Assembly: GCA_022792815.1 (NCBI GenBank)
Contig: JAAWBS010000035.1
Span: 1-64,000 of the forward strand
Source: Hungatella sp.
Lineage (GTDB): Bacteria > Bacillota > Clostridia > Lachnospirales > Lachnospiraceae
DNA length: 64,000 nucleotides
Direction: 5' to 3'
In this document: piece by piece, positions 35,117 to 43,644 of the stretch
How the letters are laid out: every line of letters starts with the position of its first letter
Numbering within the stretch: position 1 is the stretch's first letter
Translations under genes and position numbers: made by a program
The notes under the pieces: model-generated
Database searches by the model: none
Seen by the model: the letters and a program-made list of their open reading frames with translations, nothing else
What the model was told of the DNA's origin: nothing

Positions 35117-35269
35117 TTGCATCCCGAAAACAAATGTGCTAATATCTTTCGCAGGAACACAGATGTACATGTATCACGAACGCTCTGTCCGGAGAAGACA
35201 AGGGAATCCTGCTCAGGAGCAAGAGCAGGAGATTTCCGAGGGATTTCTCAGGAGGAAAGGGGAATTGGA

Positions 35270-35713
35270 GTGGAGGAAAAAGGGACGTATTTTCTCGTGA
35301 AGCAGAAGGCGGTTCCGGAGGTGCTGTTAAAGGTGGTGGAAGCCAAGAAACTTCTGGAGTCCGAGAAGGTCATGACGATTCAAGAGGCCACGGATGTGGT
35401 GGGCATCAGCAGAAGCTCCTTTTATAAATACAAAGATGATATCCTGCCGTTTTACGACAACACCAAGGGAAAGACGGTGACATTTGTCCTTCAGATCGAT
35501 GACGAACAGGGGCTTTTGTCGGATCTTCTGAGGATCGTGGCGGTCTATAAGGCCAACATCCTTACGATCTATCAGAGTATCCCGGTGAATTCCCTTGCCA
35601 CCCTGACCTTAAGCGTGGAGGTTCGCTCCGACACAGGCAGTCTCTCCAGTATGATCGGGGAGATGGAGGCCATGACCGGGGTTCACTATGTGAAAATATT
35701 AGCCAGGGAATAA
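35270..35713 (+). CDS. ACT domain-containing protein (PheB / UPF0735 family)
   Basis: The 147-residue protein starts at the GTG at 35270, which gives MEEKGTYFLVKQKAVPEVLL, the usual N-terminus of this family. AGGAGG lies 14 bases upstream. A helix-turn-helix-like segment (about 34-58, IQEATDVVGISRSSFYKYKD) precedes a C-terminal ACT domain (about 65-147) that would bind an amino acid. The family is often encoded beside hom or thr genes, as here. Amino-acid-responsive control is likely, but its target is not established. Confidence 0.85.
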   Translation: MEEKGTYFLVKQKAVPEVLLKVVEAKKLLESEKVMTIQEATDVVGISRSSFYKYKDDILPFYDNTKGKTVTFVLQIDDEQGLLSDLLRIVAVYKANILTIYQSIPVNSLATLTLSVEVRSDTGSLSSMIGEMEAMTGVHYVKILARE

Positions 35714-35731
35714 TCGGTTTTTATGATCACT

Positions 35732-35763
35732 CCCCGGCCGGTCGCTTCTGTGACCGGTCGGGG
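35732..35763 (+). terminator. Hairpin between ACT gene and hom
   Basis: A near-perfect 12-bp GC-rich stem, CCCCGGCCGGTC with GACCGGTCGGGG and an 8-nt loop. No T-run follows. It could attenuate or stabilise the mRNA ahead of hom. Confidence 0.4.
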
Positions 35764-35814
35764 GCGGTGTCATAAGGAACCGAGAGACAGTCTCTGAGGG
35801 AGGATGAGGATAAG

Positions 35815-37050
35815 ATGATAAAAGTTGCGATTATGGGATATGGAACCATCGGTTCCGGTGTCTATGAGATTTTGGAGAGAAACAGGGAGATCGTGAGCCG
35901 GGCGGCAGGACAGGAGATCCAGGTTGCCTATATTCTGGATTTGAGGGAGTTTCCGGGAAGCGCGGTGGAGAACAAGATCGTCCATGATTTCGATGTGATC
36001 CGGGATGATGACGAGGTGAAGATCGTGGTGGAGACCATGGGCGGCCTTGAGCCGGCCTATTCCTTTGTGAAGGCCTGCCTTGAGTCCGGCAAACATGTGG
36101 CCACCTCCAACAAGGCCTTAGTGGCGGCCCATGGAACCGAGCTTTTGGCCATAGCCAGAGAAAAACAGGTGAATTTTCTGTTTGAGGCCAGCGTGGGAGG
36201 AGGAATTCCCATTATCCGGCCTCTGTACCGCTGTCTTATGGGGGAAAAGATCGAGGAGATCACTGGTATCTTAAACGGCACCACCAACTTTATTCTGACC
36301 AAGATGGACAAGGAAGGTACCTCCTTCCAGTGGGCTTTAAAAGAGGCGCAGGCCTTAGGATACGCGGAGCGCAACCCGGAGGCTGACGTGGAAGGCCATG
36401 ATACCTGCCGGAAGCTGGCCATTCTCATCGCCATGGTCACCGGAAAAGAAGTGAACTATGAGGAGATCTCCACGGAGGGGATCACCGAGATCACGGATGT
36501 GGACTTCAAGTACGCCGCTGCCCTGGATACCTCCATCAAACTGGTAGGATCCAGCCATATGGAAGCCGGAAAGGTACATGCCTGGGTGGCGCCTGTGATG
36601 ATCGACAGGGATCACCCACTGTATGCGGTCAGCGACGTGTACAACGGGATTCTGGTAAAGGGCACTATGCTGGGAACTACCATGTACTATGGAAGCGGGG
36701 CGGGAAAGCTTCCCACAGCCAGCGCGGTGGTGGCGGATATCCTGGAGGCGGCAAAGGAGATGGATTCCAATATCCCTCTGGGATGGACGGAGGAAAAGCA
36801 GGAGATTTCGCCTATAGGCGAGTCCGTTCACCGCTACTTTGTCAGAGTATCCGGGACCTATGAGGATCGGAAGGACATGGTGGAGACGGTCTTCGGCAAA
36901 TCCCGGGTCGTAGAACTTCCGGAGATGGAGGAGTTTGCCTTTCTCACCGGACCGATGAAAGAGTCCCGGTTTCTGGAGAACTTAGAGATCCTGAAGGTAG
37001 AGCTGACGGCAGAGTATCAGAAAGTGATTCAGGTGATTCGGGCCGAGTGA
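35815..37050 (+). CDS. hom: Homoserine dehydrogenase
   Basis: The 411-residue enzyme reduces aspartate semialdehyde to homoserine with NAD(P)H on the way to threonine and methionine. The Rossmann motif is GYGTIGSGVYE (about 8-18). NKALVAAHG, the catalytic-domain GGGIPIIRPL and NGTTNFILTKM, and EADVEGHDTCRKLAILI are all present. A C-terminal ACT domain (about 335-411) provides feedback control. GAGGATGAGGATAAG precedes the ATG. It overlaps the next gene by 4 bp. Confidence 0.95.
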   Translation: MIKVAIMGYGTIGSGVYEILERNREIVSRAAGQEIQVAYILDLREFPGSAVENKIVHDFDVIRDDDEVKIVVETMGGLEPAYSFVKACLESGKHVATSNKALVAAHGTELLAIAREKQVNFLFEASVGGGIPIIRPLYRCLMGEKIEEITGILNGTTNFILTKMDKEGTSFQWALKEAQALGYAERNPEADVEGHDTCRKLAILIAMVTGKEVNYEEISTEGITEITDVDFKYAAALDTSIKLVGSSHMEAGKVHAWVAPVMIDRDHPLYAVSDVYNGILVKGTMLGTTMYYGSGAGKLPTASAVVADILEAAKEMDSNIPLGWTEEKQEISPIGESVHRYFVRVSGTYEDRKDMVETVFGKSRVVELPEMEEFAFLTGPMKESRFLENLEILKVELTAEYQKVIQVIRAE

Positions 37051-37424
37051 CGGATATGTTTTTCAGAAATCTATGGGATTTATGGAAATGGTCAAAAGGG
37101 CAGGGTTTTCCCTGCCTGTTTCATGCTCTCACCGGTCTCTACTGCCCCGGCTGCGGCGGCACCAGGGCTGTGGGCTATCTGCTTCACGGAGATTTGATAA
37201 AAAGTCTGCAATACCATCCTCTGCCGGTCTGCATGGCTACGGCAGCACTGATCCGGGCAGCCGGATACCTGTCTCGCCGAATCAGGAAAGACGGCTCTTG
37301 CGGAGATCGGGGGCAGAGACAGCAGGTCTTGGCCATGATTTGGGCCTGGGTTGGAATCCTGCTTGTGAACTGGGCCATAAAAAACTGGTTCCTTGTGGTC
37401 ATGGGGATTGACCTCCTTCCATGA
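37047..37424 (+). CDS. DUF2752 small membrane protein
   Basis: The 125-residue protein has FHALTGLYCPGCGGTRAVGYLLHGD near 21-45, the defining CPGCGGTRA motif of DUF2752, followed by hydrophobic stretches near 50-72 and 95-115. The family is widespread and of unknown function; the paired cysteines may bind metal. The start overlaps the hom stop, so it is translationally coupled to it. Confidence 0.85.
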   Translation: MTDMFFRNLWDLWKWSKGQGFPCLFHALTGLYCPGCGGTRAVGYLLHGDLIKSLQYHPLPVCMATAALIRAAGYLSRRIRKDGSCGDRGQRQQVLAMIWAWVGILLVNWAIKNWFLVVMGIDLLP

Positions 37425-37446
37425 CCACAGGGAACCACAACGTTTA

Positions 37447-37497
37447 TGGGGAGCGGCAGATCATCTGCCACTCCCCACAAGCCCTGGGATACAGGGC
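37447..37497. terminator. Bidirectional terminator hairpins
   Basis: TGGGGAG-GGCAGAT pairs with ATCTGCC-CTCCCCA (37447-37461 and 37463-37477), and a second hairpin, GCCCTG with CAGGGC, follows at 37481-37497. They sit between two convergent genes. Confidence 0.6.
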
Positions 37498-37511
37498 TGT
37501 CTTAAGTCTGA

Positions 37512-38318
37512 CTATTCATACATCTGCATCATCTCATTATACAGATCCAAAAACTCAGGGTGTGACAGAAGATATCCCCAGTAAACGGTCATGAGGACGC
37601 TGACGAGGATGGAGAGGATCCCCAGCACAAGTCCGACTACGGCAAAACCGGAAAACGGCTGTCCCTTCCTGGACAAAATTGCCAGCACGATGGCTATCAT
37701 GGCCAGAGGAAACTGAATAAAGGGAATACAGCATCCCAGCAGAGAGAAGATTCCCACGATCATGGATGCCATAGCCATGTTGTTGTGGGGCTTGGGCGGC
37801 TGTCCGTAAGGCGGGTAGTTCTGCCAGTTCTGCTGATTCTGCTGCCCGTAAGGAGATTGCTGCCAGTTCTGCCGGTTCTGCTGCCCATATGGGTCCTGCT
37901 GCCAATTCTGTGGATTTTGCTGTCCGTAAGGCGGTTGCTGCCAGTTCTGCTGATTCTGCTGTCCGTAAGGCGGTTGCTGCCAGTTCTGCTGATTCTGCTG
38001 TCCGTAAGGCGGTTGCTGCCGGTTCTGCTGATTCTGCTGTCCGTAAGGCGGGTAGTTCTGCCAGTTCTGTTGATTCTGCTGTCCATAGGGTGGCTGCTGC
38101 CGGTTCTGCTGTCCATAAGGCTGCTGTTGTTCCTGTTCTCCGGATTGATTTTCCCCTGAGTGAAGGATGGGGGGATCCTGGTGCTCATTCATTGGCATAT
38201 TCTGTGGAGAAGCCGGAAGTTCCGGAGACTGTCCCCCATTCTGATTATTATTATCGAGAGGGTCCGACATCATGGTCTGCTCCCCGGAAGAATCGTTTTG
38301 ATCGCGGTAATCGTCCAT
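37512..38318 (-). CDS. DUF4190 membrane protein with Q/N-rich tandem-repeat N-terminus
   Basis: The 268-residue protein has a low-complexity hydrophilic region (about 1-180). Its core is about nine tandem units of the type YGQQNQQNWQQPP, rich in Gln, Asn, Tyr and Pro. Two membrane helices follow (about 182-213 and 220-248, with the CC-containing run IVGIFSLLGCCIPF), typical of DUF4190 proteins. The repeat arm should be disordered and has prion-like composition. The DNA repeats are about 39-42 bp and probably change in number between strains. It is divergent from the TIR gene and shares a leader motif with the zinc-ribbon gene at 47474. Confidence 0.8.
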   Translation of the reverse strand: MDDYRDQNDSSGEQTMMSDPLDNNNQNGGQSPELPASPQNMPMNEHQDPPILHSGENQSGEQEQQQPYGQQNRQQPPYGQQNQQNWQNYPPYGQQNQQNRQQPPYGQQNQQNWQQPPYGQQNQQNWQQPPYGQQNPQNWQQDPYGQQNRQNWQQSPYGQQNQQNWQNYPPYGQPPKPHNNMAMASMIVGIFSLLGCCIPFIQFPLAMIAIVLAILSRKGQPFSGFAVVGLVLGILSILVSVLMTVYWGYLLSHPEFLDLYNEMMQMYE

Positions 38319-38350
38319 TCTAACTCCTTTCCTGTTGTATCTGCCTGGGT

Positions 38351-38383
38351 ATTTGCGAAACTCAAAACTTGTCGGAATATTCC
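38351..38383 (-). promoter_or_regulatory. Shared leader motif, copy 1
   Basis: On the minus strand, GGAATATTCC, three bases, then AAGTTTTGAGTTTCGCAAAT, 32 bp before the DUF4190 start. The 20-mer is repeated exactly at 47415-47434, with the palindrome core GAATATTC at the same distance. Both lead to CAGGAAAGGAG ribosome sites. Confidence 0.55.
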
Positions 38384-38416
38384 CTCAGCATTGACTTTCC
38401 CAATCACCTGTGCATC

Positions 38417-38436
38417 TACCCCCGTGCATGGGGGTA
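38417..38436. repeat. Small GC hairpin in the divergent intergenic region
   Basis: TACCCCC pairs with GGGGGTA around a 6-nt loop. It lies between the divergent DUF4190 and TIR promoters and has no T-run. Its function is unknown. Confidence 0.35.
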
Positions 38437-38562
38437 ACGAAAAATATTGTAACACGAAAAATCACTGATGTCCACAACTCTTTCCCGTTTTAACAGAACA
38501 GAGGGCCGGTACAGCTGTGGAACCAAATAAGGTCAGCAGCCAGGTTCTTTATCCTCTTTCCA

Positions 38563-38591
38563 TTTACATTCCGCACAATCATTGCTATAAT
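38563..38591 (+). promoter_or_regulatory. SigmaA-type promoter of the TIR gene
   Basis: TTTACA (38563-38568), a 17-bp spacer and a consensus TATAAT (38586-38591). Transcription near 38598 rules out in-frame ATGs at 38517 and 38592 and fixes the start at 38631. Confidence 0.75.
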
Positions 38592-38630
38592 ATGGAATTG
38601 GAATATACGGAAAAAGGGGTATCAGCAACT

Positions 38631-41606
38631 ATGGATGAAAAAGTGTTTATCAGCTACAGCAGAAAAGACACTGACTGGGCGGACAGGATCAAAGCCACCT
38701 TGGAATCCAACGGAGTCAGCTGCTGGATGGACCGCGCGGGGATCAATGCGGGTGAGAAGTACACCAGAGAGATCATCAATGCCATCAAGCGCTGCGATGT
38801 GTTCCTTCTGGTCCTGTCTCCCAATGCGGAGCGGTCGGAGTGGGTTCCCAAGGAGCTTGGCAAGGCCATCCAGTACCGCAAGTACATTATACCGGTAAAG
38901 ATTACGGACTTTGAAGTGGAGGAATTTGAACTTCAGCTGGAAAATATCCAGATCTTTGAGCTGGACAATCTGTCGGAGATCCAGACTCAGATCAATCTGG
39001 TCAATACTGTAAAAAGTGTTTTGCAGCTGAAACCGGTGGACCGTCAGTCCTACACCCGGATCCCTGACGAACCGTCACACGGACCGGCAAAAGGGACAAG
39101 TCCCTCCAAAACATCCTTTGCCAGTAAGAAAAGGAACTTTCTCTTCGGAGGCCTGCTTGCGGCCGTGCTGGCTGTGGGGATTCTGTCAGGCTGGCTGCTG
39201 TTAGGAAAAAGGGACCGGGATGCAGGAGCAGACCCGGAGAGTCAGACCATAGTATCCGCCGAAGGAGAGACGGAGGACTCCGGCGAGGAGAGGAGAGACG
39301 GCAAAGAAAGCGGGGATTCCGAGAAGACAGGGAAACAGGCGGAAGATAATTCTGACGGGGAGAACAAAGAGGCACCGACGCGACCCGGGAAAGCCGAGGA
39401 GTCCGGCATTCTCTCAGACGCGGAGACGGAACTGTGCACGCTCCATGTGATGAATTCCGTCAATGCCGCAATCAGTGAAAAGGTGACCAATTCCGCCGGA
39501 CAGACTTTTGATCAGGCGGTGTCAGGCAAGGGGAACTACTCCCAATGCCTTGCGACGTTCTATCTGGGCGGCAGCTATGGCCGGTTTATCGGAACCATAA
39601 GTTGTCCTGATGACGTGGGCAATGCAGGTACCTGGCGGTTTTTGGTGTGGCTGGATGAAGAGAAAGACGATCCGGTGATGGAATTGAAACTGGGACGTTC
39701 CACGCCTCCGACTCTTCTGGATATCGATGTCACCGGCCACGACACCATCACGTTCTGGGCGGAAAGCGGATCCGGGGATACCGGCTTTGTCGTCTCTGAC
39801 GGCTGGCTGTACGGTACAGAAGGGCAGGCTCCGCAGACTGCGGGTGTGGACAACACTACATCCTCCCGGGATGCCCTGCTTACCTCTCAGCACCTGATGA
39901 ACTCTATCAATGCGGAGATTAAGAAGAAGGCGGTCAATTCTGCCGGTCAGACCTTTGATCAGGCAGTGACGGCCAAGGGGCGGTATTCCCAGAGTCTTGC
40001 GGCCTTTTATCTGGGCAGCAGCTACAGTCGATTTGTGGGAACCTTGAGCTGTCCTGATGATGTCTCCGGAGCCAATTCCTGGAATTACAAGATATGGCTG
40101 GATGAAGACAAAGATGATCCGGTGATGGAGGGAACCATGAGCCGTTCTATGCCCCCTACGCTTGTGGATCTGGATGTCACCGGTCACAACACGATCACGT
40201 TCTGGGTGGAGGAGAAGAGCTGGGATACGGGATTTATGATCTCGGATGCCATCATGTACAAACCCGATGACCCTGCTCCGGCGGAGGTATCCGTGGATCA
40301 TACCGCCACTGCAATAGAGGGAGACCTTACCTCCATGCATCTGATGAATGCTCTCAATGCCCGCATCGACGAAAAGGTGACCAATTCCGCCGGCCAGACT
40401 TTTCCCAGGGCAGTGACGGCCAAGGGCCGATACAGCGCCAGCCTGGCAGCGTTCTATCTGGGCGGAGGATACAGCCGGTTTGTGGGCACCTTAAGCTGCC
40501 CCGAAGACGTCTCTGGGGCCAATACCTGGAATTACAAGATATGGCTGGATGAAGAGAAAGACGATCCGGTGATGGAGGGAACCATGAGCCGTTCCACGCC
40601 GCCTACGCTTTTAGATCTGGATGTCACGGGCCATGACACCATCACCTTCTGGGTGGAGGAGAAGAGCTGGGATACGGGATTTATGATCTCGGATGCCATC
40701 TTGTACGAGCCTGGGGATTCCCCTCCCGAGGCTCCTGAAGTGGACCGTACCATACCGGCAGACAGCGGAGAGCTGACCGTGCAGCATCTGATGAATCACA
40801 TTAACGGAGAGATCAGAAAGAAGGCCGTCAACACGGCCGGTCAGACCTTTCCTCAGGCGGTGGCGGTAAAGGGACGTTACACAAAAAGCTTCACTACCTT
40901 TTATCTTGGGGATAACTTCACCCGTTTCATCGGAACCTTAAGCTGTCCCGACGATTTGGCGTATAATGGTGGTTATTCATTTAAAGTGTGGCTGGATGGC
41001 GAGGAAGAAGAGCCGGTGATTGACATGACTATGAGCCGCGCCACGCCGCCGACTCTTCTGGATATTGACGTCACCGGTCACGAGACCATTACCTTTTGGA
41101 CAGAGGAGAGCAGCCACGACACAGGTTTTATGATCTCGGATGCATGGCTGTACCGTTCCACTGACCAGATTCCGGAGTCTCCTTCTGCGGATAACTCCAT
41201 AGCAGCGGCGGATACCAACCTAACTTCTCAGCATATGATGATTTACAGCGGCACCGGTATGGTAAAGAAGGCCGTAAACTCCGCGGGTCAGACCTTTGAC
41301 CAGGCCGTAGTGGCCCAGGGGCGTTATGCGGTGAACCAGGCCACATTCTATCTGGGCCATAACTACAGCCGGTTGACGGGAACGATTTCCTGTCCGGATC
41401 AGATCTCACACGCCAAGAATTTTGTAGTTAAAATCTGGCTGGACGACGAAAAAGACGAACCGGTGCGGGAGTTTACCATGAGCCGCTCTATGGCACCCGA
41501 AGCCCTTGACATCGATGTCACCGGCCACGAGACCATTACGTTTTGGGCGGAAGAGGCCTCCCAGGATACAGGCTTTCTCATCTCCGACGGGATCCTGATC
41601 CCATAA
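38631..41606 (+). CDS. TIR domain - transmembrane - five NPCBM-like repeats
   Basis: The 991-residue protein starts at MDEKVFISYSRKDTDW. Residues 2-135 form a TIR domain with FISYSRKD, SCWMDRAGINAGEKY and LLVLSPNAERSEWVPKEL. The W71-x3-E75 motif supplies the Glu that is catalytic in NAD-cleaving bacterial TIRs. One membrane helix (about 168-190) and an acidic Ser/Glu/Asp linker (to about 260) follow. Five repeats of about 148 residues begin near 265, 416, 564, 713 and 861. Each has SAGQTFDQAV, FYLG-x2-YSRF-x-GT-x-SCP, KIWLDEEKDDPV and DIDVTGHDTITFW. These look like NPCBM carbohydrate-binding domains. The topology resembles a Toll receptor in reverse: TIR inside, ligand-binding repeats outside. 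Enzyme activity and ligand are inferred. Confidence 0.8.
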   Translation: MDEKVFISYSRKDTDWADRIKATLESNGVSCWMDRAGINAGEKYTREIINAIKRCDVFLLVLSPNAERSEWVPKELGKAIQYRKYIIPVKITDFEVEEFELQLENIQIFELDNLSEIQTQINLVNTVKSVLQLKPVDRQSYTRIPDEPSHGPAKGTSPSKTSFASKKRNFLFGGLLAAVLAVGILSGWLLLGKRDRDAGADPESQTIVSAEGETEDSGEERRDGKESGDSEKTGKQAEDNSDGENKEAPTRPGKAEESGILSDAETELCTLHVMNSVNAAISEKVTNSAGQTFDQAVSGKGNYSQCLATFYLGGSYGRFIGTISCPDDVGNAGTWRFLVWLDEEKDDPVMELKLGRSTPPTLLDIDVTGHDTITFWAESGSGDTGFVVSDGWLYGTEGQAPQTAGVDNTTSSRDALLTSQHLMNSINAEIKKKAVNSAGQTFDQAVTAKGRYSQSLAAFYLGSSYSRFVGTLSCPDDVSGANSWNYKIWLDEDKDDPVMEGTMSRSMPPTLVDLDVTGHNTITFWVEEKSWDTGFMISDAIMYKPDDPAPAEVSVDHTATAIEGDLTSMHLMNALNARIDEKVTNSAGQTFPRAVTAKGRYSASLAAFYLGGGYSRFVGTLSCPEDVSGANTWNYKIWLDEEKDDPVMEGTMSRSTPPTLLDLDVTGHDTITFWVEEKSWDTGFMISDAILYEPGDSPPEAPEVDRTIPADSGELTVQHLMNHINGEIRKKAVNTAGQTFPQAVAVKGRYTKSFTTFYLGDNFTRFIGTLSCPDDLAYNGGYSFKVWLDGEEEEPVIDMTMSRATPPTLLDIDVTGHETITFWTEESSHDTGFMISDAWLYRSTDQIPESPSADNSIAAADTNLTSQHMMIYSGTGMVKKAVNSAGQTFDQAVVAQGRYAVNQATFYLGHNYSRLTGTISCPDQISHAKNFVVKIWLDDEKDEPVREFTMSRSMAPEALDIDVTGHETITFWAEEASQDTGFLISDGILIP

Positions 41607-41625
41607 CAACTATTTTTTGAACACA

Positions 41626-41656
41626 ACAGGGGGCGTCGGTTTGCGGCGCCCCCTGT
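41626..41656. terminator. Bidirectional terminator between TIR and DHH genes
   Basis: ACAGGGGGCG (41626-41635) pairs with CGCCCCCTGT (41647-41656). It lies between the stops of two convergent genes, with TTTTTT on the minus-strand exit side. Confidence 0.7.
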
Positions 41657-41660
41657 CTTA

Positions 41661-43220
41661 TCAGGATTCCTGTTCCTCCTGGCACAAGGTGTAGATTCTG
41701 GAAAAAATGTCTTTTTTTACGATATACAGATCCCTCGGATCGTCTTTTCTGGCCACCAGATAGTCTTCTTTTTCTCCGAGCATATATTTTTCCTTATCCC
41801 ACTGGGTGAAGAGTTTGGTGCGCCGGTCAAGGCGGCGAGCGTATACCTTGGAGATGTCCCTGGAGATACAGGTTTTGGCATAGGGGATCAGGGGCCGGTT
41901 TTCCCCGGTAACCGTGTTGCGGACGGTGGGCTGGTATTCTCCCCGGAAATCATAAGGCTCCTCTGATGTCTCATAATTTTTCTTCACATTCTCCAGCCGG
42001 CTGGGATAGATCTCATGATCGATTCCGATCATGATACAAAGCCCTGCCTCCACCGTAATCTCCACGTCACCTTCCAGCATGCGCACCAGAATTTCCGTTC
42101 CCGCCGGGAAGATATCCTCAGCCCGGGCATATCCGACAGAAATGGGGTTTTTCTGATAAATCTTCATATCAGAGAGAGTGAGGCGATAGCAGTCCGTGTC
42201 TATGATCTCCTCTTCGCCGAAATAGGTCTCCAGGCGGGAGCGGAGGATCCGGTGGGCGGCGTCTATGGTTCGGACAGACCCCAGGGCACCTAACTCTTTC
42301 TCATAGACCTTCTTTAAACGGGCCCCGTCCAGAAATCCGCCTGCCTTCATCACATGTCCGCCTGCGGAGCCGATCTCTCTTGACACAAAGGAGGCCAGAT
42401 CATCTGCCCGTGCCTCCTTCACACAGCTTCGGACAGACATCTTTACATTGTCACCCAGCATACAGAAGGCGATGCAGGTATTCACCACATCCACCTCGAT
42501 CAGCATGTCGCTGATGATTCCCAGGATATTGGGATCACAGGGCTCCGATTTCACCAGGGCAAATTTCTGTTTTTCGCTGTAGTCATAGCTGGCCAGAGCC
42601 TCACTGGCGATCCTCAGCTCCTCCAGGGATAAGTTGGTATTCTGGAAATGGATGACGGCGCTCTTGTCGATCTTTAACTCGTCCCGCATGTCTTTGTCCA
42701 TGGGATGGGAAATCTCCTGAAGGCGGTTGGTATCCATGTACAGCCCGTAGTAAAGGGCAGTGGCCAGCTTTCTGTTTTGGTTTACGTCATAGCCGGCCTC
42801 TGTCAGCATGTACCAGACGATGGTGGAGCATGCGCCGTAGTTGCTGTGTATCTTACAGAGAGAGGGCAGGGCTTCGGGGCAGGAGATCTGGTGGTGGTCT
42901 ATGACAGCCAGATTTTTCCCCCCAAACTTCTGTACATTACCCTGGCCGTACTGACAGTCAATGGTCAGGAGAAGCTCCGGTTCCTCTAGGGTCTCAACGT
43001 GTTCAATGGGAATATCAAATTTATCTTTTAAAAGAACCAGATTGCTTTTTTGGATCACCTGTTTGCCGCCGTACAGAAGCCTGGGATTTTTTCCATGTTC
43101 CTTCAGATAGGTATAGATTCCGTATCCGCTGGCGATGGCATCCGCATCCGGGTTATCGTGGCACTGAATTGCGATGTCATCATATTGGAGCAGATCCCCC
43201 AGTCTCAGATTCATGTACAT
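41661..43220 (-). CDS. DHH-family phosphoesterase with C-terminal extension
   Basis: The 519-residue protein starts at the first ATG, with AAAGGAGG seven bases upstream. The DHH core is clear: CHDNPDADAIASGYG (about 19-33), LTIDCQYGQGN, AVIDHHQ and YGLYMDTNR. A DHHA1-like region near 290-330 carries GSAGGHVMKAGGF. NrnA-type enzymes of this class degrade nano-RNA, pAp or linear cyclic-dinucleotide products, but are only about 320 residues long. The extra 180 residues here are unexplained. It overlaps the upstream RyR gene by 10 bp, so the two are co-translated. Confidence 0.82.
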   Translation of the reverse strand: MYMNLRLGDLLQYDDIAIQCHDNPDADAIASGYGIYTYLKEHGKNPRLLYGGKQVIQKSNLVLLKDKFDIPIEHVETLEEPELLLTIDCQYGQGNVQKFGGKNLAVIDHHQISCPEALPSLCKIHSNYGACSTIVWYMLTEAGYDVNQNRKLATALYYGLYMDTNRLQEISHPMDKDMRDELKIDKSAVIHFQNTNLSLEELRIASEALASYDYSEKQKFALVKSEPCDPNILGIISDMLIEVDVVNTCIAFCMLGDNVKMSVRSCVKEARADDLASFVSREIGSAGGHVMKAGGFLDGARLKKVYEKELGALGSVRTIDAAHRILRSRLETYFGEEEIIDTDCYRLTLSDMKIYQKNPISVGYARAEDIFPAGTEILVRMLEGDVEITVEAGLCIMIGIDHEIYPSRLENVKKNYETSEEPYDFRGEYQPTVRNTVTGENRPLIPYAKTCISRDISKVYARRLDRRTKLFTQWDKEKYMLGEKEDYLVARKDDPRDLYIVKKDIFSRIYTLCQEEQES

Positions 43221-43516
43221 GATGATTCCTCCTTTGGTATAATCCGGTATCCCAGTTTCCAGATCAGCTTGATGGTCTCAAGAGCCGTGCTGCGGTCATA
43301 AAGTTTCTCTTCCTCCGGCAGCTGATCATAGGGAACCAGGCATGGGGTTTCCTTTTTCTCGTCGTCCCGGACCGGACCATAGTTCCAGCCTTGACGGATC
43401 CGCTGCAAAGCCCAGTTTTCATGGACATTCTCCGCCAGCTTTTCCGCCAGTTCCTCAATGTAGTCCGGCAGGTCAACCATGGAGGTGTCTGTGGGAATAG
43501 GTTTATAAGGGTTCAT
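43211..43516 (-). CDS. RyR-domain protein
   Basis: The 101-residue protein is essentially one ryanodine-receptor (RyR) repeat. It reads YKPIPTDTSMVDLP, then ENVHENWALQRIRQGWNYGP, DDEKKETPCLVPYDQLPEEE and YDRSTALETIKLIWKLGY, matching the family from end to end. Bacterial RyR domains have been proposed to sense nucleotide-derived ligands. Here the gene is coupled to a DHH phosphoesterase and converges on a TIR gene, which fits that idea. The ligand is unknown. GGGAGGCGG precedes the ATG on the minus strand. Confidence 0.82.
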   Translation of the reverse strand: MNPYKPIPTDTSMVDLPDYIEELAEKLAENVHENWALQRIRQGWNYGPVRDDEKKETPCLVPYDQLPEEEKLYDRSTALETIKLIWKLGYRIIPKEESSCT

Positions 43517-43609
43517 CTGTCCGCCTCCCTTGTCGTCTCATTTTTTCGATAGTGCTATTTTACAATAGAACCCCCGGTTTGTCCATCGCCCTTCCCTCTT
43601 TTTCCGCGC

Positions 43610-43638
43610 TTGATAAATCCCGGTTTTTATGATAGGAT
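43610..43638 (+). promoter_or_regulatory. SigmaA-type promoter of the structured RNA
   Basis: TTGATA (43610-43615), a 17-bp spacer and TAGGAT (43633-43638). No open reading frame with a ribosome site follows before the terminator near 43880. Confidence 0.55.
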
Positions 43639-43644
43639 AGGACT

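Noticed and set aside
37790-38120. CRISPR-like array
   Set aside because: The regular repeats are in frame, have no unique spacers and encode the Q/N-rich protein arm.
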